Positions 31,853 to 40,725 of a DNA stretch of 64,000 nt are shown one piece after another. The first letter of the stretch is position 1, and each line of letters starts with the position of its first letter. The stretch spans positions 112,841-176,840 of the forward strand of contig JBIKJA010000009.1 in NCBI GenBank assembly GCA_044361315.1. Reading direction: 5' to 3'. Both the position numbers and the translations under genes were made by a program. Source of the DNA: Crocinitomix sp044361315 (GTDB taxonomy: Bacteria > Bacteroidota > Bacteroidia > Flavobacteriales_D > Crocinitomicaceae). A model generated the notes under the pieces. The model ran no database searches. It was not told the origin of the DNA and worked only from the letters and a program-made list of their open reading frames with translations.

Positions 31853-32428
31853 ATGTTACAAAAAAGTGCTTTAGTAGAGAAATGTAATTTCCAATTTCAA
31901 TTGATTTTTGGGGAAAATAGTTCGCACGATGATGGGAAAATAATTATGGCGCATTTTGGTGAATTTTCTCAAGATCTACTCAATTCGCTGATTACTAATG
32001 TGGAAGAACAAATGTTAGAGTCAGGTGACAAAAAAAGCACCATTAAACGGATGTTCAGCATTTTAGTCGAAGGTTTACAAAATATTCGAATTCACGCTGA
32101 AAGAGATAGCAATGGAAATCAAGTTTCTTTCTTAATTGTCTTGCAACAAGCAACCAATTATCGCATCACTTTTGGGAATTTAGTTTCGGCATCAGTTGCA
32201 GATAAATTGACAAAAAGAATTGATCAATTAAATAGTCTTTCTCACGAAGAAATTAAAACGATGTACATGGATACTCTCTCTAATGGTACCATGTCAGCAA
32301 AAGGAGGAGCAGGGTTGGGATTCATTACTATCTCTCTAAAAACAAATGCTCCAATCGAATACCAAAAGGAACCTGTGTCAGCAGATTTATTGCTCTTTAC
32401 AAAAGTTGTTTCAATCGATCGCGTTTAG
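31853..32428 (+). CDS. SiaB-like / DUF6272 family protein
   Basis: A 191-residue cytosolic protein. The pieces IIMAHFGEFSQDLLNSLITN, KRMFSILVEGLQNIRIHAE, YRITFGNLVSAS and GGAGLGFITISLKTN match the SiaB family kinase-like proteins (DUF6272). These have a degenerate histidine-kinase-type ATP fold: EGLQNIRIHA as the N-box and GGAGLGF as the G-box. In Pseudomonas, SiaB acts with SiaA, SiaC and SiaD to control diguanylate cyclase. None of those partners is next to this gene, which ends 5 bp from the convergent bshA. The assignment is from motif order and fairly confident; the partner is unknown. Confidence 0.7.
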   Translation: MLQKSALVEKCNFQFQLIFGENSSHDDGKIIMAHFGEFSQDLLNSLITNVEEQMLESGDKKSTIKRMFSILVEGLQNIRIHAERDSNGNQVSFLIVLQQATNYRITFGNLVSASVADKLTKRIDQLNSLSHEEIKTMYMDTLSNGTMSAKGGAGLGFITISLKTNAPIEYQKEPVSADLLLFTKVVSIDRV

Positions 32429-32433
32429 TTACA

Positions 32434-33579
32434 TTATTTTACCGTTTCTGAATTCACTAAACGCTCGTAAATTAATTCGTATTTAGGTAATATTTCTTTC
32501 AAACTGAATTTTAATGAATGTTCGTGGGCTTGTTTTTTAAATTTTGTTAATTCCTCATCTGTCGAAAGAATCGATAAGGCATTTTTTGCCATATCTTCCA
32601 CATCTCCAACATCACTTAAATAACCAGAAAAACCATGTTCATTCACTTCTGGCAATCCACCGCTATTACTTGAAATAACAGGTACACCAGAGGCAAGTGC
32701 TTCGAGCGCAGCCAAACCAAAACTTTCAGTTTCAGAAGGCAATAAAAATAAATCACTGATACAATAAATTTCAGATGCTTGCTGCACGTTGCCAAGCATT
32801 TCTACGTTTTCACAAATGCCTAATTCTGCACATAATTGTTCAATATGATAACGTTCAGGGCCATCGCCGGCTAATACCAATTTTGCTGGCATTTGTTTGA
32901 GAATTTTGTCAAAAACGTAGACGACATCCTCAATTCGTTTTACCTTTCTAAAGTTAGACACATGGCTGATAATTCGCTCGCCATTTGGCGCAATTGCCAA
33001 TCTTTTGGCTAAATCGGCCGCTTTTGGTACCGAACAATAATGGGCATGTTCCACAAAATTTGGGATGACTTCAATGTCATTGGTTACGGCAAAATGTCGG
33101 TAAGTATCGCGCTTTAAACTTTCTGATACAACTGTTACAGCGTCAGATTCATTAATACTAAACGTAATCACTGGCTCAAAAGAAGGTTGTTTTCCTACCA
33201 AAGTTATATCGGTACCATGCAATGTGGTAATAAATGGAATGTTGATTCCGTGCGTTTTGAGAATTTGTTTGGCAAAATAAGCCGCCGACGCATGCGGAAT
33301 AGCGTAATGAACGTGTAAAATATCTAGTCCTTCGTAACGTGTAACATCCACCAATTTACTTGTCAGTGCCAGCTCATACGGTTGATAATCAAATAGAGGG
33401 TAATGAAAAGGACGCACTTCGTGATAGCGAATATTCGGTAAAAAGTGGTCTAATTTTACAGGGTGGTTGTACGAAATAAAATGAATTTCATGTCCTTTCT
33501 CTGCCAAAGCTTTTCCTAATTCGGTTGCTACAATCCCGCTCCCCCCAAAAGTAGGGTAGAGCACTATTCCAATTTTCAT
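32434..33579 (-). CDS. bshA: N-acetyl-alpha-D-glucosaminyl L-malate synthase (bacillithiol synthesis)
   Basis: A 381-residue GT4-family glycosyltransferase that joins UDP-GlcNAc to L-malate, the first step in making the thiol bacillithiol. The N-terminus KIGIVLYPTFGGSGIVATEL is the BshA signature. GHEIHFISYNHPVKLD, LDILHVHYAIPHASAAYFAK and FITTLHGTDITLVG (phosphate-site His/Thr) follow. The C-terminal Rossmann half has ISHVSNFRKVKRIEDVVYVF, LVLAGDGPERYHIE and ESFGLAALEALASGVPVISS, with the E-x7-E pair of GT4 enzymes. Length is normal. The later-step enzymes BshB and BshC are not in the window. Confidence 0.92.
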   Translation of the reverse strand: MKIGIVLYPTFGGSGIVATELGKALAEKGHEIHFISYNHPVKLDHFLPNIRYHEVRPFHYPLFDYQPYELALTSKLVDVTRYEGLDILHVHYAIPHASAAYFAKQILKTHGINIPFITTLHGTDITLVGKQPSFEPVITFSINESDAVTVVSESLKRDTYRHFAVTNDIEVIPNFVEHAHYCSVPKAADLAKRLAIAPNGERIISHVSNFRKVKRIEDVVYVFDKILKQMPAKLVLAGDGPERYHIEQLCAELGICENVEMLGNVQQASEIYCISDLFLLPSETESFGLAALEALASGVPVISSNSGGLPEVNEHGFSGYLSDVGDVEDMAKNALSILSTDEELTKFKKQAHEHSLKFSLKEILPKYELIYERLVNSETVK

Positions 33580-33753
33580 TTTATTTAGATCTAATTAATT
33601 TTGATTCTTCTTCACAATTCTGACTGCTTAACAAGCCAGCCTAAAACTTGTTCAAAGTTAAGGATGAAAAACCATAAAAATGGCGTTGACAAAAATTAAA
33701 ATTGTGAAATAAAAAGTGGATCTAATTGTTTTAGCAGTCCAAGAATCGATAAG

Positions 33754-34521
33754 TTAAATGTACCCCATTGCCCAATAAGATAAATAACCAATCCATTCGT
33801 GAATTAATTTACTCCAATCACTCATTACCCCGATGTTAGGTAGTAAATATTGATCAAAGGTATATCCACGAGTGATCCCAGTATAATGATCGGTGGTAAA
33901 TGTAGTAAATTTCACGAATCCTGCTTTTTCGAAACAAGCTTCGGCGCGTGGCGCATGCAAAGCGGAGGTGACAAGGAGGGTTGTGCTAATTTCAGGATGG
34001 GTTTGAATGATCCGAAAGGCCTCCTGTGCATTTTGATAGGTGTTTTTTGATTGGTCTTCAATAATTAGGTCTGATTCAGGAATCCCAAAATCCAACAAAA
34101 CCTGTTTAAATTGTTGGCCTTCGTTTAAACCTTTGTCCACCAAGTCGCCATTTGCCCCAACAATCATAATTTTCTCTACTTTCCCGAGGTGATAGAGGTG
34201 AAGCGCTTGCCAAATTCGATCGCCTCCGCGTCGAAGGCTTAGTCTGTTTCTTGAATTGTCAAACTCTGCCATTCCGCCTAAAACCACTGCCACATCATGA
34301 TTCGAAATTTCTTCGATGGCAAATCCGTCAGGTTCCCAAAGGCGCGCAAATTCTGAAAAAACAACGGTATTGGTAAAAAAAAACACCGCCACGGCAGCCG
34401 TTATTAAACTTCTTTTTTTTCGAACAGGATTTTTGGAAAGGTAGGCGTAAAAAATAACTAAAAGAATCCAAGTAAAAGGATGCACAAAAATCGAAAGTAA
34501 TTTAGAGAGGATAAAAAACAT
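33754..34521 (-). CDS. YdcF/ElyC/SanA-family membrane protein (DUF218)
   Basis: A 255-residue protein with two N-terminal membrane helices (FILSKLLSIFVHPFTWILLV and LITAAVAVFFFTNTVVF). The DUF218 domain follows: VAVVLGGMAEFDNSRNRLSL, GDRIWQALHLYHLGKVEKIM, IVGANGDLVDKG, IIEDQSKNTYQNAQEAFRII and TLLVTSALHAPRAEACFEKA. The D/E-x-S-x-N-T-x-x-N motif is the hallmark. ElyC and SanA relatives affect envelope integrity and lipid-carrier use in Escherichia coli. By that analogy a role in cell-envelope synthesis is plausible but unproven. It shares a 71-bp divergent promoter region with mscS. Confidence 0.8.
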   Translation of the reverse strand: MFFILSKLLSIFVHPFTWILLVIFYAYLSKNPVRKKRSLITAAVAVFFFTNTVVFSEFARLWEPDGFAIEEISNHDVAVVLGGMAEFDNSRNRLSLRRGGDRIWQALHLYHLGKVEKIMIVGANGDLVDKGLNEGQQFKQVLLDFGIPESDLIIEDQSKNTYQNAQEAFRIIQTHPEISTTLLVTSALHAPRAEACFEKAGFVKFTTFTTDHYTGITRGYTFDQYLLPNIGVMSDWSKLIHEWIGYLSYWAMGYI

Positions 34522-34550
34522 GATGTTATGAACTAAGAATCTTTTGTATT

Positions 34551-34558
34551 CAAATATA
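34551..34558 (-). promoter_or_regulatory. -7 promoter element TATATTTG for the ElyC-like gene
   Basis: Exact TAnnTTTG on the minus strand, 29 bp before the start at 34521, almost back to back with the plus-strand element at 34565. Confidence 0.5.
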
Positions 34559-34564
34559 ATGGAT

Positions 34565-34572
34565 TATTTTTG
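34565..34572 (+). promoter_or_regulatory. -7 promoter element TATTTTTG for mscS
   Basis: Exact TAnnTTTG, 20 bp before the ATG at 34593. Confidence 0.5.
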
Positions 34573-34592
34573 TAGTTGATTAAAAAAGATTT

Positions 34593-35468
34593 ATGCAAGA
34601 TTCATTATCAAAAGTTGAAGGCAAACTATTGGATAAAAGTTCTTCAGCTCCTTATAGATGGAGCTTTGATTGGTCTGAGTTTTGGGAAGGTTTAATAAAC
34701 CATGGGATTAATACGTTAATTGCCGTAGCGGTTTTGACGATCGGTTTTTTGGTCGTTCGTCGTATGTTAAAGGCGTTAACTCGGATTTTGAAAAAAAAGG
34801 ACTTAGATCCTTCTTTGCAACTTTTTTTATTAACCCTTACCTCCGTTTCGTTAAAAATATTGGTCATTTTAACAGCATTGACGCAATTAGGTATTGAAAT
34901 GACTTCATTTGTGGCACTTATTGGTGCTGCAGGTTTAGCGATCGGTATGGCATTTTCTGGAACGCTAGGAAATTTTGCAGGAGGAATAATGATTTTAGTT
35001 TTCAGACCTTTTAAATTAGGGGATTATATCTCAGCACACGAAGTTGAAGGAAAAGTTGATCAAATCCACATTTTTAATACTTATTTAATTACGCAAGACA
35101 ATAAAACGGTTATCGTACCAAATGGTATTTTAGCTAATGGGAATATGACAAACTTTACCCAGTTGCCAAAACGAAGGGTAGATTTTGTCGTAGCCTTGAA
35201 TTTTGGCGCTGACTACGATGCCGCAAAGCTGATTTTGAAGCGTTTCATCGAAGAAGAAGAGAAAGTATTTAAAAATGAACCTAATTTTATCGGATTATCC
35301 GAGATAGAGGAAAGTGCGATAAAAATTACCATGAGGGTTTGGTGCGCAACTGAGGATTATTGGGAAGTTTATTTTCACATCAACGAAAAAATCTATAAAG
35401 AATTTAGCCAGGATGGGGTACAGAACGAATTAAAAAACGGGATTAAAGCGGCTGAAAATCTAAACTAA
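34593..35468 (+). CDS. Small-conductance mechanosensitive channel, MscS family
   Basis: A 291-residue inner-membrane protein. Three membrane helices (residues 33-52, about 72-92, 98-125) end in the pore helix GLAIGMAFSGTLGNFAGGIM, with the alternating Gly/Ala packing of TM3. The beta domain follows: FRPFKLGDYISAHEVEGKVD, IHIFNTYLITQDNKTVIVPN (signature). The soluble vestibule domain follows (RVDFVVALNFGADYDAAKLI). Such channels open under membrane tension to release solutes during osmotic down-shock. Length matches E. coli MscS. The last 4 bp overlap the convergent gtrA-like gene. Confidence 0.92.
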   Translation: MQDSLSKVEGKLLDKSSSAPYRWSFDWSEFWEGLINHGINTLIAVAVLTIGFLVVRRMLKALTRILKKKDLDPSLQLFLLTLTSVSLKILVILTALTQLGIEMTSFVALIGAAGLAIGMAFSGTLGNFAGGIMILVFRPFKLGDYISAHEVEGKVDQIHIFNTYLITQDNKTVIVPNGILANGNMTNFTQLPKRRVDFVVALNFGADYDAAKLILKRFIEEEEKVFKNEPNFIGLSEIEESAIKITMRVWCATEDYWEVYFHINEKIYKEFSQDGVQNELKNGIKAAENLN

Positions 35469-35950
35469 ACCGACTTCTTTTTTTTGACTTTAAAGCTGTA
35501 TTTACTTTGCATGAGATAACTGTACGTCACCGAAATGACAATCGTCAAAAAACGCGAAGGTGTTGGATAAAAACCAAGTACATCCACAAACAACTTCATG
35601 CACAAATAACTTACCAATAAAGCGCCCAATCCAACCATTAAATACCTGATCATTTGAACCTTCCAAGGCAAATCTGAATCTTGAAAAGTAATGAATTTAT
35701 TGAGCAGAAATCCTGTTAAGAAAGTAATTGGAAATACAAAAAACAAGGACGCAATGTGCGGACTCATGATAAAAAAATACAGGTCTAAATACTGTTTGTT
35801 GAGCACAAAATGATAGAACACAAAATAAAGAGCCGTATCTAAGACCAAATTACTTCCACCACAAACGGCATAGCGATAAGTTTTCAGCGGCATTATCCGT
35901 TTAAAGATAAAATAAAATTGATCTATAAAATAGATAATCGCTTTTTGCAT
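35465..35950 (-). CDS. GtrA family membrane protein
   Basis: A 161-residue protein with four predicted membrane helices. It has the GtrA opening FKRIMPLKTYRYAVCGGSNL followed by VLDTALYFVFYHFV, the second-helix region SLFFVFPITFLTGFLLNKFI with TFQDSDLPWKVQM, and the last helices LMVGLGALLVSYLCMKLFV and a basic tail. GtrA proteins are thought to flip polyprenyl-linked sugars or to assist cell-wall polysaccharide synthesis. It overlaps mscS tail to tail by 4 bp, so no terminator separates them. Confidence 0.8.
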   Translation of the reverse strand: MQKAIIYFIDQFYFIFKRIMPLKTYRYAVCGGSNLVLDTALYFVFYHFVLNKQYLDLYFFIMSPHIASLFFVFPITFLTGFLLNKFITFQDSDLPWKVQMIRYLMVGLGALLVSYLCMKLFVDVLGFYPTPSRFLTIVISVTYSYLMQSKYSFKVKKKKSV

Positions 35951-35975
35951 TTGCTTTTTCTAGTAATTTGCGGTG

Positions 35976-35983
35976 CAAAGTTA
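35976..35983 (-). promoter_or_regulatory. -7 promoter element TAACTTTG for the gtrA-like gene
   Basis: Exact TAnnTTTG on the minus strand, 25 bp before the start codon at 35950. Confidence 0.5.
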
Positions 35984-36027
35984 ATGAAATGTTACGAACG
36001 TTTGTCGCTAAATATTTTTGACAAAAA

Positions 36028-36067
36028 AAAGCGGGATAGCAACTTGAAATCAATTGTACTATCCCGC
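36028..36067 (-). terminator. Terminator of the RND efflux operon
   Basis: Nine-bp stem GCGGGATAG / CTATCCCGC with a 19-nt loop, followed on the minus strand by eight T, 13 bp after the last gene of the operon. Confidence 0.8.
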
Positions 36068-36079
36068 AGTGAATTTAAT

Positions 36080-39000
36080 TTATAAATTTGAACGTAACGG
36101 TGTGTTGGTAATTTTGTACAACCACAATTTTAAACGATAAAAGAGCAAGTACATAATTGGCACAATTACCAAGGTTAAGAAGGTAGCGAAGGTTAAACCA
36201 AAAACAATAGTCCAAGACATTGGTCCAAAGAACATGGCATTGTCACCTCCCATATAATAATTGGCATTGTATTCCGTCAAGAGGGTGGTAAAATCAATAT
36301 TGATTCCCAATGCGAGTGGCAACAGACCCAATACCGTGGTAATTGCCGTTAAAAGAACTGGACGGAGTCGAGTAGCACCTGCTTCGACGATGGCTTTTTT
36401 TACCTCATCTAACGAAAGATGTTCAAATTCGCCCAATTCCAATTCCTGTCTGCGGCGTGTCTGCAAGACATTGGTATAGTCAATTAATACAATTGCATTG
36501 TTTACAACGACCCCTGCGAGGGAAATAATCCCGATCATGGTCATAATAATCACAAAATCCATTTGGAAAATCACCTCTCCTAAAAACACACCGATGAAAC
36601 TAAAGATTACCGAGAATAGGATGATTACTGGTGAAGAGAATGCATTAAACTGTGCTACAATGATTATTAAGATGATGAAAACAGCAAGTACCAAAGCACC
36701 TGTTAAAAAGTCCATTTCTTTTTGTTGCTCAGCCTGCTCTCCAGTGAAATTAAATGTCATTCCTTCTGGGGTTTCTGTTTCCAATTCAAATTCGGCTAAT
36801 TGGCCTTTTAATTCAGCAACCACTTCGTTGGCATTATAACCTTCTAATACGTTTGAAAAGATGGTAACTACCGGCATTAAGTCCTTGTGTTTAACAGCAC
36901 TATACGTGTTAGTCGGAGTTGGTTCTTTAATTAACGAACGAATTGGAATTCGAAGTAATTGCCCCTTGTTATTTCTAAAAATCAACTTTTGATTCAACAA
37001 GGCATCCAAATTGTTTCGTGTATCTTCATTAAATCGTAAAACGATGTCATAGGTATCATCCGTATTTTTAAACGTTGACACATCAACACCAAATAGTGCT
37101 GTACGAATTGCATTCGCAATTTGGCCGGTAGAAGTATTGTACAGCCTGGCTTTATCGCGATCTACTTGAATATTTAATTCCGGTTTTCCAGTTTCAATAT
37201 CCAACTTCAAGTTTTCGACACCGGGAACATTTTTGCGGTCCAAAAATATCCTTAGTTTTTCAGCTTCTTCAATCAACAATGCATAATCCATGTCACCACC
37301 TAGCTCAATATTTAAAGGTGGAGCAACTGGTGGTCCTTGATTGTCTTTATCAACTGTAATACTCACATCAGCAGGAAATCTATTTTCAAGACCTTCTGAA
37401 ATTTTGGTCATAATTTCCCCTGTGCTGTAATCTTTACGGAATTTAAACTCAGAAAAATTGACAGTAATCCTTCCTTTGTGCGGTGTATTTCCCATGGCTA
37501 CCCCTGCATTTGGATCAGAGGCTCCTTCACCTACTTGAGAGATAATGGATTGAATGATCCATTCTTCTACTGGAAGTCCAGCGGTATCAACTAGCTCTTC
37601 TGTCAAAATCTCTTCGTAAAGAATCCGTTCGATTTCTTCCGTCGTTTGATTCGTTACGCGGATATCTGTTCCAATTGGATGTTGCACAAAAATATTGACA
37701 TAATTTGGTTCACTATCTGGGAAGAACAAAACGTTAGGAGTAAATGCAGCTACTAATCCAATGCTCAAAAATAAGAGTCCAAACATTCCTGAAAAGAAAT
37801 AAATCGGACGTCTTTTGACGAGTGAAAATTTTAGGAAATCGCCGTATTTTTTCTCTAACCACGGTAAAAATGAGTTTTGAAAAGAGATGGACGCTGGCCC
37901 TAGAATGAACACATTTAACACAATGAAAATACCAAGGAGAATTAACAAACTACTCCAACCTGTACTTACTGTGATAATTAATAATCCAAAGACAATTAGA
38001 ATTCCAGCGATGATTAAAGATCTTTTTTTCTTTACATTTTCTACACCGATTTTCATATAAACCGCCGTAAGTGCTGGGTTAACGACTAAAGCGACGAAAA
38101 GTGAAGAACCCAATACAATGATTAAGGTAATCGGAATATATTTCATAAACTCTCCGATTAAACCTGGCCAAATGGCTAAGGGAATAAATGCTCCTAAGGT
38201 AGTGGCTGTAGATGAAATAATTGGCCAAGCAACTTCTCCAACCCCTTTTCGTGAAGCGGTGAAGTTATCATGTCCTTCTTCGGCCAATCGCTGGATATTT
38301 TCTACGACCACAATTCCATTATCTACCAACATCCCGAGTGCCAATACCAAGGCAAAAAGTACCATGGTATTTAAGGTAACCCCCATTGAGTGAAGGATAA
38401 GGTAAGACATCAACATGGACAAAGGAATGGCGATTCCTACAAAGAGCGCATTTCTAAGTCCCATGAAAAACATCAAAATTCCAACCACCAATAATACCCC
38501 GAAAATGATGGAGTTCTCTAGGTTGGAAACCATTTCTTTTGATTTCCCCGTTTGATCGTTTGTCACAGAAACACTAATTCCGTCTGGAATTTCGTTATTC
38601 GCTTTTACTTCAGCCAGAACTTTCATGATTTTTTCTGATGCCAAAACGAGGTTTCCACCGCTGCGTTTTTTAATGTCGAGCATCACGACCGTATTAAGAC
38701 GCTCGCGTGCATACGAAGTGGTATCGGCATCGGCAAAGGTGATTTCAGCAATGTCTTTTAAGAAAATTGGTTTATAATCTTCTTGTTTAACGATTACATT
38801 ACCAATTTCTTCGGCGGATTTGAATTTACCATCAATTTGGATAGTCCGTTTGGTGGTGCCATCTAAATATTCACCACCTGACATGGTAATGTTTTCGTTT
38901 GCGATTGCGCCTTGGATATCTTGAAAAGAAACATCCACTGCTTCTGCTTTTCGAGGATCCACCATGATTTGCATTTCTTGCTCTTGGGTTCCACGGATAT

Positions 39001-39562
39001 CTACATCTGATACTTCTGGAATGTCTTCAATTTTGTCTTTCAGCAATTCGGCATATTCATTTAATTGAGTAATCGAATAATTGCCTGAAAGATTGACATT
39101 CATGATGGGCATTTGGGAGATGTCCATTTCAAAAATAGTAGGTTCAACTGGTAAATCTCTCGGGAAATCTTTTGAGGAACGCGCTTTATCCACCGCATCT
39201 TTAACATCTTGAAGCGCCTGTTTGGGGGAAACCTTAAAGTCAAATTTCACTTGAATTGAGGCAAAACCGTCAATTGAAGTGGAATTGATTTCATCCAAAT
39301 TCTTCAGCGACTTTAATTCCTTTTCAATAGGATCGGTAATTTTATCCGTGATCATTTTTGGCGAGTTTCCTGGATAAGCAACTCCTACATAAATTTCCGG
39401 AATTTTTAACTCAGGAAAACTTTCAATTGGCATACTTCGGTACGCAAATAAGCCTCCAATTAGGATAATCGCAATCAATAAATAGACTGTTTTACGATTG
39501 TTTACTGCCCAAGTAGACAGACCAAATTCTTTTTGGTTTTCGATTGAACTCTTACTTTTCAT
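36080..39562 (-). CDS. RND efflux permease, AcrB/HAE family
   Basis: A 1160-residue inner-membrane proton-driven pump with the two-fold RND plan. TM1 is VYLLIAIILIGGLFAYRSMP, the first periplasmic loop follows (PEIYVGVAYPGNSPKMITDK), and then come TM2-6 with the proton-relay motif MVLFALVLALGMLVDNGIVV (two Asp/Asn positions). Next are GEVAWPIISSTATTLGAFIP, the second half with its periplasmic domain (LNIELGGDMDYALLIEEAEK), and a final block MIGIISLAGVVVNNAIVLID and LLTAITTVLGLLPLAL. It is larger than AcrB (about 1050) mainly through linkers around TM6-7. Its start codon overlaps the adaptor stop (TAATG). Substrate range is unknown. Confidence 0.93.
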   Translation of the reverse strand: MKSKSSIENQKEFGLSTWAVNNRKTVYLLIAIILIGGLFAYRSMPIESFPELKIPEIYVGVAYPGNSPKMITDKITDPIEKELKSLKNLDEINSTSIDGFASIQVKFDFKVSPKQALQDVKDAVDKARSSKDFPRDLPVEPTIFEMDISQMPIMNVNLSGNYSITQLNEYAELLKDKIEDIPEVSDVDIRGTQEQEMQIMVDPRKAEAVDVSFQDIQGAIANENITMSGGEYLDGTTKRTIQIDGKFKSAEEIGNVIVKQEDYKPIFLKDIAEITFADADTTSYARERLNTVVMLDIKKRSGGNLVLASEKIMKVLAEVKANNEIPDGISVSVTNDQTGKSKEMVSNLENSIIFGVLLVVGILMFFMGLRNALFVGIAIPLSMLMSYLILHSMGVTLNTMVLFALVLALGMLVDNGIVVVENIQRLAEEGHDNFTASRKGVGEVAWPIISSTATTLGAFIPLAIWPGLIGEFMKYIPITLIIVLGSSLFVALVVNPALTAVYMKIGVENVKKKRSLIIAGILIVFGLLIITVSTGWSSLLILLGIFIVLNVFILGPASISFQNSFLPWLEKKYGDFLKFSLVKRRPIYFFSGMFGLLFLSIGLVAAFTPNVLFFPDSEPNYVNIFVQHPIGTDIRVTNQTTEEIERILYEEILTEELVDTAGLPVEEWIIQSIISQVGEGASDPNAGVAMGNTPHKGRITVNFSEFKFRKDYSTGEIMTKISEGLENRFPADVSITVDKDNQGPPVAPPLNIELGGDMDYALLIEEAEKLRIFLDRKNVPGVENLKLDIETGKPELNIQVDRDKARLYNTSTGQIANAIRTALFGVDVSTFKNTDDTYDIVLRFNEDTRNNLDALLNQKLIFRNNKGQLLRIPIRSLIKEPTPTNTYSAVKHKDLMPVVTIFSNVLEGYNANEVVAELKGQLAEFELETETPEGMTFNFTGEQAEQQKEMDFLTGALVLAVFIILIIIVAQFNAFSSPVIILFSVIFSFIGVFLGEVIFQMDFVIIMTMIGIISLAGVVVNNAIVLIDYTNVLQTRRRQELELGEFEHLSLDEVKKAIVEAGATRLRPVLLTAITTVLGLLPLALGINIDFTTLLTEYNANYYMGGDNAMFFGPMSWTIVFGLTFATFLTLVIVPIMYLLFYRLKLWLYKITNTPLRSNL

Positions 39563-40686
39563 TATGCTTGGATTTTAACCTTATCAGAAATGGTGATTCC
39601 TTTGGCTCCTTTAACAACAAGTATGTCGCCATCATTTAATTCTCCTTCAATACACACGGTTTCTTCAAATTTCATGATCACTTTTACAAATACCTTTTCC
39701 ACTTCATATAAACCACTTTCTTTTGCTGGTTTTAAGCGGTAGACATAGTTGTTATTTTTCGTGTCTTGTAAAACGGATTCTGCATTGATTACTTTTGCAG
39801 CTTTTTGTGTAAAATCTGTCACGTTTAATTCGGCGAATTGATTTGGCAACAATAATTTATTGTTTTTTACAGCTACCTGAATTCTGAATGTTCGGTTAGT
39901 GGCATCTATATAGTTTCCTTTATTTGAAATAACCGAGTAAATAACGGTATCATTCATTGAAGGGATGCTCAGTTCAACTTTTGTTCCAACAAACACTTTT
40001 GATAACATGTTTTCAGAAAGAGAAGAAGTAATGGTGACATTGTCATTATTTACAATTCGTAACAAAGGTATTTGTGGAGCAGCCATTTCGCCTTGGTTCA
40101 ACATAATATCATCTACAATTCCAGAAAACGGTGCACGAACGATACTTTTTCCTTGTTGCGAACGCAAGGTTTTCATTTTTTGTTCGAGCGATAATTTTTG
40201 ATTTCTTGCTTGCTCATATTCGATTTCAATACCAACTCCTTTTTCTTTTAAGGAGGTTTGTTTTTCGAACATATAGTTGGCTAGTTCTAAAGAAGTTTCT
40301 AATTCGTCCATTGTAGCGGAAAGAATCTCAGAATCAATTGTAATCAGCACTTGACCTTTGGTTACGCGTGCTCCTTCTTTTACATGGATTTGTTTGATCA
40401 CGCCGCTTGCTTCTGAATTAATTAATGCGTTTTCATCCGTTTCGACTGTGCCTGGGACACGAACTTTGTGCACAAAATCTTCGATTTTAACCACCGAAGT
40501 AGTTACCATAGGAATTACTGAAGATTTTGACGTATCTAACGCTTCTATTTGCGCGTTTAGGTCGGCCAATACTAATTTTAACGAATCTCTTTTGGTAATT
40601 AATTCATCAAGTTTTGTTGGTGTTTCTTGGCCGCACGAAGCGATCAAAAATGGGATTAGGGTAAAATAATAAATGTACTTTTTCAT
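39562..40686 (-). CDS. RND efflux periplasmic adaptor (membrane fusion protein), lipoprotein
   Basis: A 374-residue lipoprotein (lipobox LIAS-C). A short coiled coil follows the Cys (LDELITKRDSLKLVLADLNA). The biotinyl-lipoyl-like hairpin is split around a helical hairpin: ALINSEASGVIKQIHVKEGA then SIVRAPFSGIVDDIMLNQGE. A beta-barrel (VTITSSLSENMLSKVFVG, VELSIPSMND) and a membrane-proximal domain finish the protein (GDILVVKGAKGITISDKVKI). It bridges the RND pump and the TolC-type channel. It is encoded between them, 39 bp after the TolC gene and overlapping the pump gene by one base. Confidence 0.92.
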   Translation of the reverse strand: MKKYIYYFTLIPFLIASCGQETPTKLDELITKRDSLKLVLADLNAQIEALDTSKSSVIPMVTTSVVKIEDFVHKVRVPGTVETDENALINSEASGVIKQIHVKEGARVTKGQVLITIDSEILSATMDELETSLELANYMFEKQTSLKEKGVGIEIEYEQARNQKLSLEQKMKTLRSQQGKSIVRAPFSGIVDDIMLNQGEMAAPQIPLLRIVNNDNVTITSSLSENMLSKVFVGTKVELSIPSMNDTVIYSVISNKGNYIDATNRTFRIQVAVKNNKLLLPNQFAELNVTDFTQKAAKVINAESVLQDTKNNNYVYRLKPAKESGLYEVEKVFVKVIMKFEETVCIEGELNDGDILVVKGAKGITISDKVKIQA

Positions 40687-40725
40687 TTTCTTTTGTTTAG
40701 TCTGAATAAATCTGAGTTAAGCTTT

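Noticed and set aside
38118..38393. 91-codon open frame antisense to the RND permease
   Set aside because: It lies fully inside a conserved gene and has no promoter or family pattern.
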